64,000 nucleotides of DNA from Flavobacteriales bacterium (GTDB taxonomy: Bacteria; Bacteroidota; Bacteroidia; Flavobacteriales_F; PHOS-HE28): assembly GCA_020635675.1 (NCBI GenBank), contig JACJZJ010000001.1:896587-960586 (forward strand), read 5' to 3'. Positions 26,009 to 34,138 of the stretch are shown in pieces. A program made the translations under genes and the position numbers. The notes beneath the pieces were generated by a model, which was not told the DNA's origin, did no database searches, and worked only from the letters and a program-made list of their open reading frames with translations. The number at the start of each line of letters is the position of its first letter. The first letter of the stretch is position 1.

Positions 26009-26586
26009 TGGAGTTCCTTTCCCCACGGGTCAGCATCGAACGGTCCAAGGACCGTCTGTCGGTGGTCATCAGTGCCCGCCTCCCCAAGTGGCAGGAGACG
26101 CTCCTGGTCGCCTGGTTCCTGGCGTGGCTGCTCTCCGGTGGCTACATCTTTTACAGCTACCTGCACCTGCCGCATGGCGGTCTGCGGCAATACCTGCTCG
26201 TATTCCTTGCGTTCTGGGCCTATTTCGCCCTGCGGATCGGAAAGGCCGTCGCCTGGCGGTTGAAGGGCTTCGAATCCTGGCGGCTCAAGGGCGGTGTGTT
26301 CACGTTGAAGAACAGCATCTTCGGACTCGGTAAGGCGCGCGACCATTTCGTGGAGAACATCCAGGACCTCGGTCCCCTTGGGCGGAACGAAAGGTCGCTG
26401 AAATGGCAGATCAATGAGAGCTTCTGGGTGATCGGTGGGGAAAGGCTCGTGTTCACCGATCGAGGCCGGAAATTCGGCTTTGGCAAGGGATTGAACGATA
26501 AGGAGGTCGGCGCGCTTCTACCGTTGCTGGAGCATGCCATGCATCGGGAACGGGGGCGGGCCGAACAACCCGCCGGTCAGCCCTGA
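26008..26586 (+). CDS. Conserved membrane protein of unknown function
   Basis: 192 residues with two membrane helices (about 31-51 and 61-78) and a soluble C-terminal region with a beta-rich pattern (WRLKGGVFTLKNSIFG, WVIGGERLVFTDRGRKFGFG) that resembles a bacterial PH-like domain. The start overlaps the bshA stop by one base (TGATG), so the two genes are translationally coupled. The 3' end overlaps that of the convergent CoA-transferase gene by 10 nt. No enzyme motif was recognised. Confidence 0.75.
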   Translation: MEFLSPRVSIERSKDRLSVVISARLPKWQETLLVAWFLAWLLSGGYIFYSYLHLPHGGLRQYLLVFLAFWAYFALRIGKAVAWRLKGFESWRLKGGVFTLKNSIFGLGKARDHFVENIQDLGPLGRNERSLKWQINESFWVIGGERLVFTDRGRKFGFGKGLNDKEVGALLPLLEHAMHRERGRAEQPAGQP

Positions 26587-27647
26587 TCCCGTTCGATCCG
26601 GAAGGCATTCCCGCTGATCCTGCGGGTGGGCACGCCATCGATCGAGCTTTCCAAGGTCATCCGCCGCGCGACCGGTGTCCGCATCACGTTATCCATGGAG
26701 CGGACCTCCCCGGCAGGTACACCGGCTCGCATCAGCGCGTGCATGAGCGCACCGAGGTCGCGTCCGGAAATGGCAGGCACCAGCGAACTGTTGAGGGCCG
26801 GGCGATGCGCGACGCGGTCGGCGTTGGTCAGGAAGCGCGGATCCGAAGCCAGCAGCGGCAGCTCGAGCACATCGCACAATGCCTTGAACTGTGCATCACT
26901 GCCAACGGCCAGTACGAGCGTGCCACCGTCCGCGCAATGGAAGAGCTCACCGTACGGCGCGATGTTCGGGTGGAGCGTTCCCAACGGTCCCGGAACATGG
27001 CCGGTCATCAGGTAGTTGCTCGCCTGGTTGATCAGCCCGGTGAGCGCGGCCTCTTCCAGTGACACTTCCACATAGGCCCCGATCCCATCGCGATCACGCT
27101 CCCACAGGGCCAGTAGCAGTCCTTCCTTCAACTGATGGGCCGCGAGTACATCGATCATGGCGATGGGCAGCTTGGCCGGATGTTCAGGACCGGTACCTGT
27201 CATGCTGATGTAGCCCGACTCGGCCTGAAGCACCACATCGAACGCCGGACGATCGGATGCGACATATCCCCGGATATGTCCGTGCACGAGCGTTGGATTG
27301 ATCGTCCTGAGGCGATCGCGTTGCAGCCCGAGTTTCTCCGCGTCATCCGGAAGATGGTTCGTGATCAACACATCCGTCGAGCGCACCAGGTCATCGAACC
27401 GGGCACGGCCGGCAGGCGTCGTCAGGTCCAACAACACATGCTCCTTGCCCCAGTTCACGCTGCTGAAATAGGCGCTCACCATGGAGTCGGGCTCCTCTTC
27501 GGGAAGTTTCCAACGACGCGTGGCGTCCCCTCCGGTCCTTTGGTTCTCCACCTTGGTCACCTGCGCGCCAAGCTCGGCGAAGAACATGCCCACGGACGGA
27601 CCGGCGAGGATCCCCGCGGTCTCCAGGACGCGGATGTGGGGCAGCAT
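26577..27647 (-). CDS. CaiB/BaiF (class III) CoA-transferase
   Basis: 356 residues with the family's N-terminal Rossmann-like part (IRVLETAGILAGPSVGMFFAELGAQVTKVE), the GYISMTG segment and a conserved aspartate in MIDVLAAHQLKEGLL, the likely nucleophile forming the aspartyl-CoA intermediate. It should move CoA between carboxylic acids; the substrate cannot be assigned. The ATG at 27647 lies exactly 4 nt after a TACCTTCG box and begins the conserved fold, so the upstream ~29 codons were rejected. Divergent from the OsmC gene. Confidence 0.88.
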   Translation of the reverse strand: MLPHIRVLETAGILAGPSVGMFFAELGAQVTKVENQRTGGDATRRWKLPEEEPDSMVSAYFSSVNWGKEHVLLDLTTPAGRARFDDLVRSTDVLITNHLPDDAEKLGLQRDRLRTINPTLVHGHIRGYVASDRPAFDVVLQAESGYISMTGTGPEHPAKLPIAMIDVLAAHQLKEGLLLALWERDRDGIGAYVEVSLEEAALTGLINQASNYLMTGHVPGPLGTLHPNIAPYGELFHCADGGTLVLAVGSDAQFKALCDVLELPLLASDPRFLTNADRVAHRPALNSSLVPAISGRDLGALMHALMRAGVPAGEVRSMDNVMRTPVARRMTLESSIDGVPTRRISGNAFRIERDQG

Positions 27648-27651
27648 GTGG

Positions 27652-27659
27652 CGAAGGTA
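27652..27659 (-). promoter_or_regulatory. -7 box of the CoA-transferase gene (TACCTTCG)
   Basis: Minus-strand TACCTTCG with exactly 4 nt to the ATG at 27647; supports a leaderless start there. Confidence 0.5.
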
Positions 27660-27779
27660 GAAGTGCGTGTTCTTGTGGTGCGGCCCGACATCGGCGACAG
27701 GGTCGTTCCACCGATACGGTCGGGGCGGAGACACGTGTGACGATCTTTGTACACTTGATCAGGAACAAAGTCGACCAAC

Positions 27780-28220
27780 ATGCCACTGAACAGAAAGGCC
27801 ACGGCCACGTGGAGCGGGACCGGAAAGGAAGGAACCGGGCACATCAGCAGTACCAGCGGAGCCCTTGATGGGATCCCGCATACTTTCAAGACGCGTTTCG
27901 AGAACGCGGACGGAAAGGCCGGCACGAATCCTGAGGAATTGATCGCAGCGGCGCTTGCAAGCTGCTTCACCATGAAGCTCAGCTTTGTGTTGAACGCCGC
28001 CGGATCGGTACCGGACCTGCTGACCTGCGTGGCCACCGTGGCCATGGACAAGGTGGGGGACGGAATGGGCGTGGTCGGTATCCATCTGGAACTGGAAGGC
28101 CGTGTGCCGGGGCTGGATGAGACCAAGTTCAAGGCCCTTGGCGAGGAAGCGAAGAGGGAATGTCCGATCGGTCGACTTTTACGGTCGGTACCCATTACGC
28201 TGGACGCCAGATTGGTCTGA
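27780..28220 (+). CDS. OsmC-family peroxiredoxin
   Basis: 146 residues of the OsmC/Ohr fold. The two redox cysteines are present: Cys62 (LASCFTMKLS) and Cys129 (KRECPIGRLL). The layout is OsmC-like (GTNPEELIAAALASC). Such enzymes reduce organic hydroperoxides using low-molecular thiols or lipoylated proteins. A GATCTTTG box lies at 27742-27749. It is followed by a hairpin terminator shared with tRNA-Leu on the other strand. Confidence 0.9.
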   Translation: MPLNRKATATWSGTGKEGTGHISSTSGALDGIPHTFKTRFENADGKAGTNPEELIAAALASCFTMKLSFVLNAAGSVPDLLTCVATVAMDKVGDGMGVVGIHLELEGRVPGLDETKFKALGEEAKRECPIGRLLRSVPITLDARLV

Positions 28221-28298
28221 ACGTGCTCTCCCGTAACGGGGGCGTAGTTCGCACGATCCAGAAGGGACCCCACCACCGATGCGGTGGATGTTCAAAGC

Positions 28299-28327
28299 AG
28301 AACGCCCGCCACCATGGCGGGCGTTCT
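28299..28327. terminator. Hairpin terminator between osmC-like gene and tRNA-Leu
   Basis: Perfect 12-bp inverted repeat AGAACGCCCGCC / GGCGGGCGTTCT with loop ACCAT. It lies 5 nt beyond the tRNA-Leu 3' end on the minus strand and can also end the OsmC transcript. Confidence 0.8.
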
Positions 28328-28332
28328 CAGGG

Positions 28333-28416
28333 TGCCCAGGACTGGACTCGAACCAGCACGCCGGTTAAGGCACTACCCCCTCAAAGTAGCGTGTCTACCA
28401 ATTTCACCACCTGGGC
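28333..28416 (-). tRNA. tRNA-Leu (anticodon GAG)
   Basis: An 84-nt class II tRNA on the minus strand: acceptor stem GCCCAGG/CCTGGGC, D-loop GGTGAAATTGGTAGAC, anticodon stem CTACT/GGTAG with loop TTGAGGG (anticodon GAG), a long variable arm and T-loop GGTTCGAGTCC. Discriminator base A is followed by CCC, so the CCA end is not encoded. Confidence 0.95.
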
Positions 28417-28446
28417 GGATGGGTCGCACCGCATCAACGAGGGGCG

Positions 28447-28454
28447 CAAATATA
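28447..28454 (-). promoter_or_regulatory. -7 promoter box of tRNA-Leu (TATATTTG)
   Basis: Minus-strand TATATTTG matches TAnnTTTG, 30 nt upstream of the mature tRNA 5' end. Confidence 0.6.
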
Positions 28455-28481
28455 ACGGGACCATCGGGTCCGTCGGGCAAA

Positions 28482-28510
28482 GAAAAAGGGGGCGTTGAGC
28501 CCCCTCCTTC
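28482..28510 (-). terminator. Rho-independent terminator of the small T9SS protein gene
   Basis: On the minus strand GGGGGC / GCCCCC around a 5-nt loop, followed by TTTTTCTTT; 19 nt after the stop codon at 28529. This is the most canonical T-run terminator in the window. Confidence 0.88.
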
Positions 28511-28528
28511 AAAGCGTGGTCGGGTGGG

Positions 28529-28975
28529 TCAGTGCCTGCCTGTGAAATGGTCCTTGACGACCTTTTTCTGAAGGTAGGGCTCCATGTTGTCGTCGTACAC
28601 CGTCAGCACGTACGTGCCAGAGGGGAGGTTCGCCGTGTTCACGGTCATGATGGGTTGATACGGCGTATTCTGGGAGAGCAACAGACCGAGGACGGAATGT
28701 GACAGTTGGATGCGTGCGATGATGCAGTTCGGGATCGGCACCTGAACGTTCAGCACGTTCTGGAACGGGTTGGGATACACGTGCACGGCATTGTTCGTCG
28801 AGCCCAGCCCACCTGACAGTCCGCCGCTCTTTTCCACGCCCTCGGGAGCGATACCGGGCGCGCGATCGTTCCCTTCGGTGACCGTGGATTGGGCCTGTAC
28901 GGCACAGGTCGCGCCGAAAAGCATGACCACCAGGAGCAGTCGGGGCTTGAGGATCACGTTGTACATCTTCTTCAT
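28529..28975 (-). CDS. Small secreted protein consisting mainly of a T9SS type A sorting domain
   Basis: 148 residues: signal peptide (1-29, ending AVQAQ), a ~35-residue Gly/Asn-rich linker (GGLSGGLGSTNN), then a ~80-residue T9SS type A domain (VYPNPFQNVLNVQV ... SGTYVLTVYDDN). There is almost no cargo part, so the sorting domain is the protein. The -7 region is unclear. It could be a decayed cargo gene or a small surface protein in its own right. It stands alone between two tRNA genes with a strong terminator. Confidence 0.75.
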   Translation of the reverse strand: MKKMYNVILKPRLLLVVMLFGATCAVQAQSTVTEGNDRAPGIAPEGVEKSGGLSGGLGSTNNAVHVYPNPFQNVLNVQVPIPNCIIARIQLSHSVLGLLLSQNTPYQPIMTVNTANLPSGTYVLTVYDDNMEPYLQKKVVKDHFTGRH

Positions 28976-29228
28976 GCGTAGCGGGAGGTTTTGTCCTATT
29001 CGGCTCGGAAGTTCAACAACACGTCAGTAACGTGGTCGGTGAAGATAGTGAACACGACCGTCGCACACCAGGACCAGGAGATGGCCGACGCTGGGGATCT
29101 TATCGAAGGTCATTGCCTTCATCTCCTACAACTACCGGTCAGGCTATGAAAAATGCCCGTTCGTCGAACACATGGGATCGTGGAGATCTCGCACACCCGC
29201 ATTTGGACAGGACCAGGACCGGAACGAA

Positions 29229-29254
29229 GAAGCCCCTCCTGCAGGAGAGGCTTC
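29229..29254 (-). terminator. Hairpin terminator after tRNA-Lys
   Basis: Imperfect inverted repeat GAAGCC...AGGAGaGGCTTC (stems GAAGCC/GGCTTC and CTCCT/AGGAG), 3 nt beyond the tRNA 3' end on the minus strand, followed by TTCTTCGTTCC. Confidence 0.65.
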
Positions 29255-29256
29255 CG

Positions 29257-29329
29257 TGACCCCGCCGGGGCTCGAACCCGGGACCCCAACATTAAAAGTG
29301 TTGTGCTCTACCAACTGAGCTACAGGGTC
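29257..29329 (-). tRNA. tRNA-Lys (anticodon TTT)
   Basis: A 73-nt tRNA on the minus strand: acceptor GACCCTG/CGGGGTC, D-arm GCTCAGTTGGTAGAGC, anticodon stem CAACA/TGTTG with loop CTTTTAA (TTT), T-loop GGGTTCGAGCCC and discriminator A. CCA is not encoded. Confidence 0.96.
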
Positions 29330-29360
29330 ATCCTTGATGCAAGGATCGCCGTTGGGGCTG

Positions 29361-29368
29361 CAAATGTA
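29361..29368 (-). promoter_or_regulatory. -7 promoter box of tRNA-Lys (TACATTTG)
   Basis: Minus-strand TACATTTG, exact TAnnTTTG, 31 nt upstream of the tRNA 5' end, matching the tRNA-Leu promoter layout. Confidence 0.6.
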
Positions 29369-29398
29369 ATCACCTACCACCAACCGGGGAGCGCCCGT

Positions 29399-30568
29399 CT
29401 ATTTCTTGTCGATGACCGGATGCCGTTCGAATGGCGCGTTGCGATCGAAGAGATAGCGGTAGGTGGCCATCGTGCGGTAGTTCACCGCGTCCAGGTTCTG
29501 GCACACCTTGATCATGCGGGGATTGAAGTCGCCGATCCAGGTCAGCACGGTATCGCGGTAGATACCCGTATCCACGATGGTCTGCTCGGCATGGACGATC
29601 ATCGCCCCTTCCAGTCCCTTGCCTTGGAACTCCTTGGCCACGCCGAACACGATCCCGGTCATGGTCTTCACTGTCCCACGCCATTTGTGCCAAAGGAATT
29701 TCAGCTTGCCCAGCCAGTTCAGGTCCCCGTTCACGTATCGGAAGATCTCGTTCAATTCCGGCAGGCTGATGTAGAAGGCGACGGGTTTGTCCTTGTGATC
29801 GACCCAGATGAGGATCCGCGGGTCCATCACGGGCTTCATCGCCTTAATGATCTTCAGGGCGGAGGCCTGTTCCATGGGTTTGAAATTGTCATGGTCCACC
29901 CAGGCCGCATTGTATACCGTTCGGAAGTCCTCTGCGAGTTCCGTGATGCGCTTCCCCTTCGCATCACGGATCCGGAAGTCGGGGTCGTTCGTCAATTGGT
30001 TGAACTTGCGCCAGAAGATCGGTTGGGCGCGCACCGACATGCTGCGCTTGAAGAACAGCTGCTTGTAGTATTCCAGGAAACCATAGGTCTCGAAGAGCCG
30101 CTGGTAGTAAGGCGGATTGTAATTGACCCCGTAGATCGGCGGATCGGTGAAGTTTTCGATCAGGAGTCCCCAGAACATGTTCTTCTCCCCGAAGTTGATC
30201 GGCCCGTCCATGGCCATCATGCCCCTGCTCGAGAGCCACTCCCGTGCGGTGTCGAACAGCAGGTCGGCGGCACGCTGGTCATCGATGCATTCGAAGAACC
30301 CGACCCCCCCCGTGGGCTGCTTTTCGGTGGCGGAGGTCTTCGGATTGATGAAGGCGGCGATCCTGCCGATCGGCCGACCGTTCGCGTCCTCCAGGATCCA
30401 GCGCTTTGCGGCACCCTCCTTGAACAGTTTGTTCCGCTTCGGGTCGAACACCTTCTCCACATCCTGCTTCAGGTGCGGGATCCAATTGGCGTCGTTCGCG
30501 TAGATGCTCCCGGGCAGGCGCATCCAGTCGCGTACGAGCTTGGGGTCGCTGGCTTCCTTGATCCTCAT
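29399..30568 (-). CDS. GNAT-like acyltransferase of unknown substrate
   Basis: 389 residues with no signal peptide. Two GNAT-like halves are suggested: an N-terminal part (WILEDANGRPIGRIAAFIN ... FFECIDDQRAADLLFDTAREWL, about 55-115) and a C-terminal part (VAFYISLPELNEI ... GVAKEFQGKGLEGAMI, about 255-330), where FQGKGLEGAM resembles the acetyl-CoA loop Q/RxxGxG/A. Bacteroidota homologues are usually annotated only as hypothetical or N-acetyltransferase. It is divergent from aroK and stands alone; nothing nearby indicates a substrate. Confidence 0.7.
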   Translation of the reverse strand: MRIKEASDPKLVRDWMRLPGSIYANDANWIPHLKQDVEKVFDPKRNKLFKEGAAKRWILEDANGRPIGRIAAFINPKTSATEKQPTGGVGFFECIDDQRAADLLFDTAREWLSSRGMMAMDGPINFGEKNMFWGLLIENFTDPPIYGVNYNPPYYQRLFETYGFLEYYKQLFFKRSMSVRAQPIFWRKFNQLTNDPDFRIRDAKGKRITELAEDFRTVYNAAWVDHDNFKPMEQASALKIIKAMKPVMDPRILIWVDHKDKPVAFYISLPELNEIFRYVNGDLNWLGKLKFLWHKWRGTVKTMTGIVFGVAKEFQGKGLEGAMIVHAEQTIVDTGIYRDTVLTWIGDFNPRMIKVCQNLDAVNYRTMATYRYLFDRNAPFERHPVIDKK

Positions 30569-30630
30569 GAACCGGTCGGCAAAGTAAATGGCGTCATGGC
30601 CGAAGATGCGATCCTCCGCAAATTCGCGGT

Positions 30631-31146
30631 ATGCGCGTCGCTCTGATCGGTTTCATGTGCAGTGGAAAAACGACCGTGGGCCGGATCCTGGCCAGGCAGG
30701 CGGAAGTGCCGTTCACCGACCTGGACCGGTGTATCGAGGAACGCATCGGTCCGATCACGCCCTACTTCGCTGCGCATGGTGAAGAGGCGTTCCGAGCGGT
30801 GGAGCATGCGGTCTTGGGGGAGGTGCTGGCGCGTGACGGAGCGCTCGTCCTGGCGACCGGTGGAGGAACGCCGCTCCATGCCGACAATCTGGAGCGGCTT
30901 CAGGGCTGGGGCGAGGTCGTTCTTCTGAAGCCTTCGTTCGAGGTGCTCCTGCATCGGATCGAACGTACGGGGGGCGATCGTCCACAGCTTTTCGGGTTGA
31001 AAGGGAAGGCCCTGCATGAACGGGTCCGGGACCTATGGAACGGCAGGGAGCGCGTGTATGACCGGGCCGATCGCGCGGTGGACGCCGACGATGCACCCGA
31101 CCGCGTGGCCGAGCGGATCCTTGACGAGTTGGGTCAGCTCAGGTGA
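30631..31146 (+). CDS. aroK: Shikimate kinase
   Basis: Phosphorylates shikimate in the chorismate pathway. The 171-residue protein has the P-loop GFMCSGKTT (residues 7-15), the shikimate-binding DLDRCIEE segment (about 30-37), ATGGGTPL and the LID region GGDRPQL. The ATG follows a CAAATTCG box by 4 nt. Its 3' end overlaps that of the convergent phosphoribosyltransferase gene by 13 nt. Confidence 0.93.
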   Translation: MRVALIGFMCSGKTTVGRILARQAEVPFTDLDRCIEERIGPITPYFAAHGEEAFRAVEHAVLGEVLARDGALVLATGGGTPLHADNLERLQGWGEVVLLKPSFEVLLHRIERTGGDRPQLFGLKGKALHERVRDLWNGRERVYDRADRAVDADDAPDRVAERILDELGQLR

Positions 31147-31637
31147 ACACGGTCCCTCGACCCCAATTCCACGGAAATGTGCTCCTGCAGGTTCGTGCTC
31201 AACGTGAGCCCCACGATATCCGCACGAATAGGGAAGGTGCGATGGCGACGGTCGACAAGGACCACCGTGGTGACGCGCTTTGGTTTCGCCCCGACGAGAA
31301 AGGCGGCGGCATGCATCAAGGTGCGGCCGCTCATCAGCACGTCGTCCACGAGAACGACCACCTGCCCGTCCAGGCGATCCAGGGAGGCATTGAGCCGCAC
31401 CGGTGCGGCATGCGGATCGTCCTTGTCGAGCGTGATCGTCAGCAGTTCCACCTTCAGTTCGGCGATGCCCGTGAGCATTCCTGCCAGGCGCTCGGCCAGT
31501 TTCGCGCCGCGCTTGGCCACACCGACCATCACGATCCCCTTCTCGGCGAAATGTTCCTCGTGCAATTGGTGGGCGATACGCTCCAGCTTGCGCCGGACCT
31601 GCTCATGATCGAGGATGATGGTGGGCGATGCGCTCAT
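31134..31637 (-). CDS. PyrR-like phosphoribosyltransferase
   Basis: 167 residues of type I phosphoribosyltransferase fold with PRPP loop VVVLVDDVLMSGRTLMHAA (about 93-111) and KRGAKLAERLA. It is shorter than the PyrR in the pyr operon (13259-13855) and clearly a second, divergent paralogue. The pyrimidine context is absent here: its neighbour is aroK, a common Bacteroidota arrangement. The base it salvages, if any, is unknown. Confidence 0.8.
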   Translation of the reverse strand: MSASPTIILDHEQVRRKLERIAHQLHEEHFAEKGIVMVGVAKRGAKLAERLAGMLTGIAELKVELLTITLDKDDPHAAPVRLNASLDRLDGQVVVLVDDVLMSGRTLMHAAAFLVGAKPKRVTTVVLVDRRHRTFPIRADIVGLTLSTNLQEHISVELGSRDRVHLS

Positions 31638-31656
31638 CGCGGACGAAGTTCGGCGA

Positions 31657-32913
31657 TCAGGGGATCATCAGGTGGCCGGCGCATGGCATTCCCGATGTCG
31701 GGGTCGCGCGGTAGAGGATCGTCGTGGGATGCATGCGAACGGGCAGGTGGTAGGGGACCCCGGCAGTGGTATTGAATCGCGCCAGCATGCGGCCGTCGGC
31801 GAGCCAGACATCGATCGTTGCGGCCTGGTCCGTGATCACCTGGAACACACCGTCACGGGCGGTGAACAGGTCCTTTTGCATGAGGCCCTCATCGATGGAC
31901 ACGGCATTGACCGTGATCGCCAGCGCAACGGTGTCCGTCCTTCCGCACGCGTCGATGCACACATAGGTCACGTCGTACCCCCCGGGGGCCGCATAGGCAT
32001 GCAGGGGCGTGGCGTCCGTGCTTTCGTCGCCATCACCGAACCACCAGTGGTGCGATACGGCCCCGGAGGAATTCTGGTCGAAGGCGACCTGCAGGCCGCC
32101 AAGGTCCGACCACGTGGCGACCGCCTGTGGGTCGTTCACACCGATGTTCCAGTTCGTCAGACTGTCGAGCACCAGGTCGGAGGCCACCATGCGCAGGGTC
32201 GCGGCCGTTGCGCTGTCCAGTTGCGCGGAATAGGTCGAAGCGATGCAACTCTTCCGCAGCATCGTGGCGTACATCGTGCACGCGGCCAGATACGTTCCGG
32301 CGGGGGAGGGGTGGCTGCCGTCCGCAGCATAGAGGTCGATCGGCGGCCACGCATCGCGCACCATCTTCCATGCGGTGCCGACGGGTGCACAGAAGGCGTC
32401 GTTGTCCACGGCCATTTGCAGATAGCGCTCGCGCAGCAAAGCCTGCATGCCGCTGTAGGTGCAGACGGGCGGCCAGTTGGGGCAGTTCAACGCATCGCCG
32501 TTCTCACGCCCCCACGTCATGTAGAACACCACCTCGCTGCAGATGTCGCTCGCCCGGACCGAATCCACCAGCGCGGCGGCGAAAGGATAGCAGTCCGTCT
32601 GCACCTGTGCCATGGGGAAGGACGGGATCTGGCTCTGTTCCTGGAGCACGACGAAGTCCCACGCCTGTGAGGCGATCAGGTTCAGCGTTGGCGGGTAGGA
32701 GGCGTGCTGCTGCAGGGTGTAGCCGCCGGGTGCGGACATCGCGGCGATGATCGTATCCCCCATCGAGAGGGCCAATTGCGCCAGGGTGTTCGGCAGATCG
32801 TTCACATAAGTGTAACTGTTGCCGATGAAAAGCACGCGCCTCTCCTGTGCGCCCGCATCGGGAGCTGCGAACATCAGCGCAAGAAGCAGGAGGTACGAAC
32901 GGGAACGGATCAT
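31657..32913 (-). CDS. Secreted SGNH-hydrolase-like protein with PKD domain and T9SS-type C-terminus
   Basis: 418 residues. Signal peptide, then an SGNH/GDSL-like domain with RVLFIGNSYT (nucleophile Ser, block I), FVVLQEQSQIP and DGSHPSPAG (catalytic Asp/His, block V), followed by a PKD-like fold (HHWWFGDGDESTDATPLHAY, about 282-340) and a C-terminal ~75-residue region compatible with T9SS sorting. It is probably a surface esterase or carbohydrate deacylase. The ATG at 32913 was chosen because a GAACTTCG box ends 4 nt before it; a start 21 nt upstream is possible. Confidence 0.72.
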   Translation of the reverse strand: MIRSRSYLLLLALMFAAPDAGAQERRVLFIGNSYTYVNDLPNTLAQLALSMGDTIIAAMSAPGGYTLQQHASYPPTLNLIASQAWDFVVLQEQSQIPSFPMAQVQTDCYPFAAALVDSVRASDICSEVVFYMTWGRENGDALNCPNWPPVCTYSGMQALLRERYLQMAVDNDAFCAPVGTAWKMVRDAWPPIDLYAADGSHPSPAGTYLAACTMYATMLRKSCIASTYSAQLDSATAATLRMVASDLVLDSLTNWNIGVNDPQAVATWSDLGGLQVAFDQNSSGAVSHHWWFGDGDESTDATPLHAYAAPGGYDVTYVCIDACGRTDTVALAITVNAVSIDEGLMQKDLFTARDGVFQVITDQAATIDVWLADGRMLARFNTTAGVPYHLPVRMHPTTILYRATPTSGMPCAGHLMIP

Positions 32914-32966
32914 GCCGCGAAGTTCGGGTGCCAACCGGAAAGCCCGTCTAGCCTTTCCTTTGCACG

Positions 32967-33689
32967 ATGCAGATCGTACTGTTCGCCTCGCTGCTGTTGG
33001 TGGCGGAGGTCATCGGCACGATCGGTGGGTTCGGATCGTCGATGCTGGTGATGCCCATCGCCACCGCCTTCATGCCCTTCGAGAAGGCCCTGGGGTTGAC
33101 GGCCATCTTCCACGTCCTCAGCAATGCGGCGAAGATGGTCCTGTTCCGGGAGGGCTTCTCCCGCCGGCTGATCCTGTGGATGGGCGTTCCCGCCGTGATC
33201 GGTGTGGTGATCGGGGCACGTGCGGCCAGCTATCTCTCCCATGATCTGCTGCGCGTGATGCTCGGCATCCTGCTGGTGGTGATGGCCCTTTTCCTGCTGC
33301 TTGCTCCGTGGTGGAGGCTTCGTGCCGATCGGCGCGCCGCGATCTGGGGGGGTGCCATTTCCGGTTCCGTGGCCGGTGTGGTGGGTACCGGCGGTGCGAT
33401 CAGGGGCCTCGTCCTCTCGGCGTTCGGGCTGGAGAAGAGCATGTTCATCGCCACGTCGGCGTGGATCGACATGGGAGTGGACCTCAGCCGTTCCGTGGTG
33501 TACTTCCTCCAGGGCTTCGTGGAGGAGCGCACCTGGACCTATCTGCCGCTTTTGGCGATGATCGGGTTCACGGGGACCTGGATGGGCAAACGCATCCTGG
33601 TGCACGTGCCGCAGGAGCGGTTCCGCGGACTGGTCCTGGGCCTCGTGCTCGTGGTGGGCGCCTATCTGCTCGCGCAGCCCTTCCTGTGA
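32967..33689 (+). CDS. TauE/SafE-family permease (sulfite exporter-like)
   Basis: 240 residues, about eight membrane helices in two halves, with the family pattern GTIGGFGSSMLVMPIA near the N-terminus and GAISGSVAGVVGTGGAIRG in the middle. The family moves small sulfonates, sulfite or other anions; the substrate is not predictable here. The start lies 4 nt after TTCCTTTG. The stop codon is immediately followed by the end of a convergent gene (33690). Confidence 0.88.
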   Translation: MQIVLFASLLLVAEVIGTIGGFGSSMLVMPIATAFMPFEKALGLTAIFHVLSNAAKMVLFREGFSRRLILWMGVPAVIGVVIGARAASYLSHDLLRVMLGILLVVMALFLLLAPWWRLRADRRAAIWGGAISGSVAGVVGTGGAIRGLVLSAFGLEKSMFIATSAWIDMGVDLSRSVVYFLQGFVEERTWTYLPLLAMIGFTGTWMGKRILVHVPQERFRGLVLGLVLVVGAYLLAQPFL

Positions 33690-34085
33690 TCAGTTGCGCG
33701 ATCGTGCGCTCGCCGGATCGTAGAACCTGCTGTCGGGGAATTTGCTGCCGGTGTACTTCAGGATGCGCTCGAACAGGATGAGGGTCTCCTCCTCCAGCCT
33801 GCGGAAACGGATGCAGGAGCGCCCCCGGTCATAGGCCTTCAGGTCCTTGTTGAAGGCGTTCAGAAGGTCGTGGGGCATGATGTACAGGGCCATGAAGTTC
33901 TTCTGGTTCCCCACCGCGCAGAAGGCCTGGCCGTCCAGGTGATAGGTGGGCATGCCGTTGGTCAGGTCCTCGGTGGCCTTGGGCCAGATCTGACGTACCA
34001 TGCGACAGAGCTTGGCGACGGCCCTGCTCCGGTCCTCCGGCAATGCCGCGAGGTACTCCTTGACGTTGTCGGCCTCGATCTTCAT
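33690..34085 (-). CDS. DUF1801 / YdhG-like protein
   Basis: 131 residues matching the DUF1801 pattern: KEYLAALPEDRSRAVAKLCRMVRQ, then NGMPTYHLDGQAFCAVGNQKNFMALYI and a C-terminal KAYDRGRSCIRFRRLEEE. Members fold like a small iron-chaperone-type (YdhG/frataxin-like) domain; function is unclear. It lies tail-to-tail against the TauE gene with no gap, and 53 nt downstream of the methyltransferase gene on the same strand. Confidence 0.8.
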   Translation of the reverse strand: MKIEADNVKEYLAALPEDRSRAVAKLCRMVRQIWPKATEDLTNGMPTYHLDGQAFCAVGNQKNFMALYIMPHDLLNAFNKDLKAYDRGRSCIRFRRLEEETLILFERILKYTGSKFPDSRFYDPASARSRN

Positions 34086-34138
34086 CCTTTCCGGCGAAAG
34101 GGGCGTGAAGTTCGCATTTTCCGATCAGCCGTGCGCGA

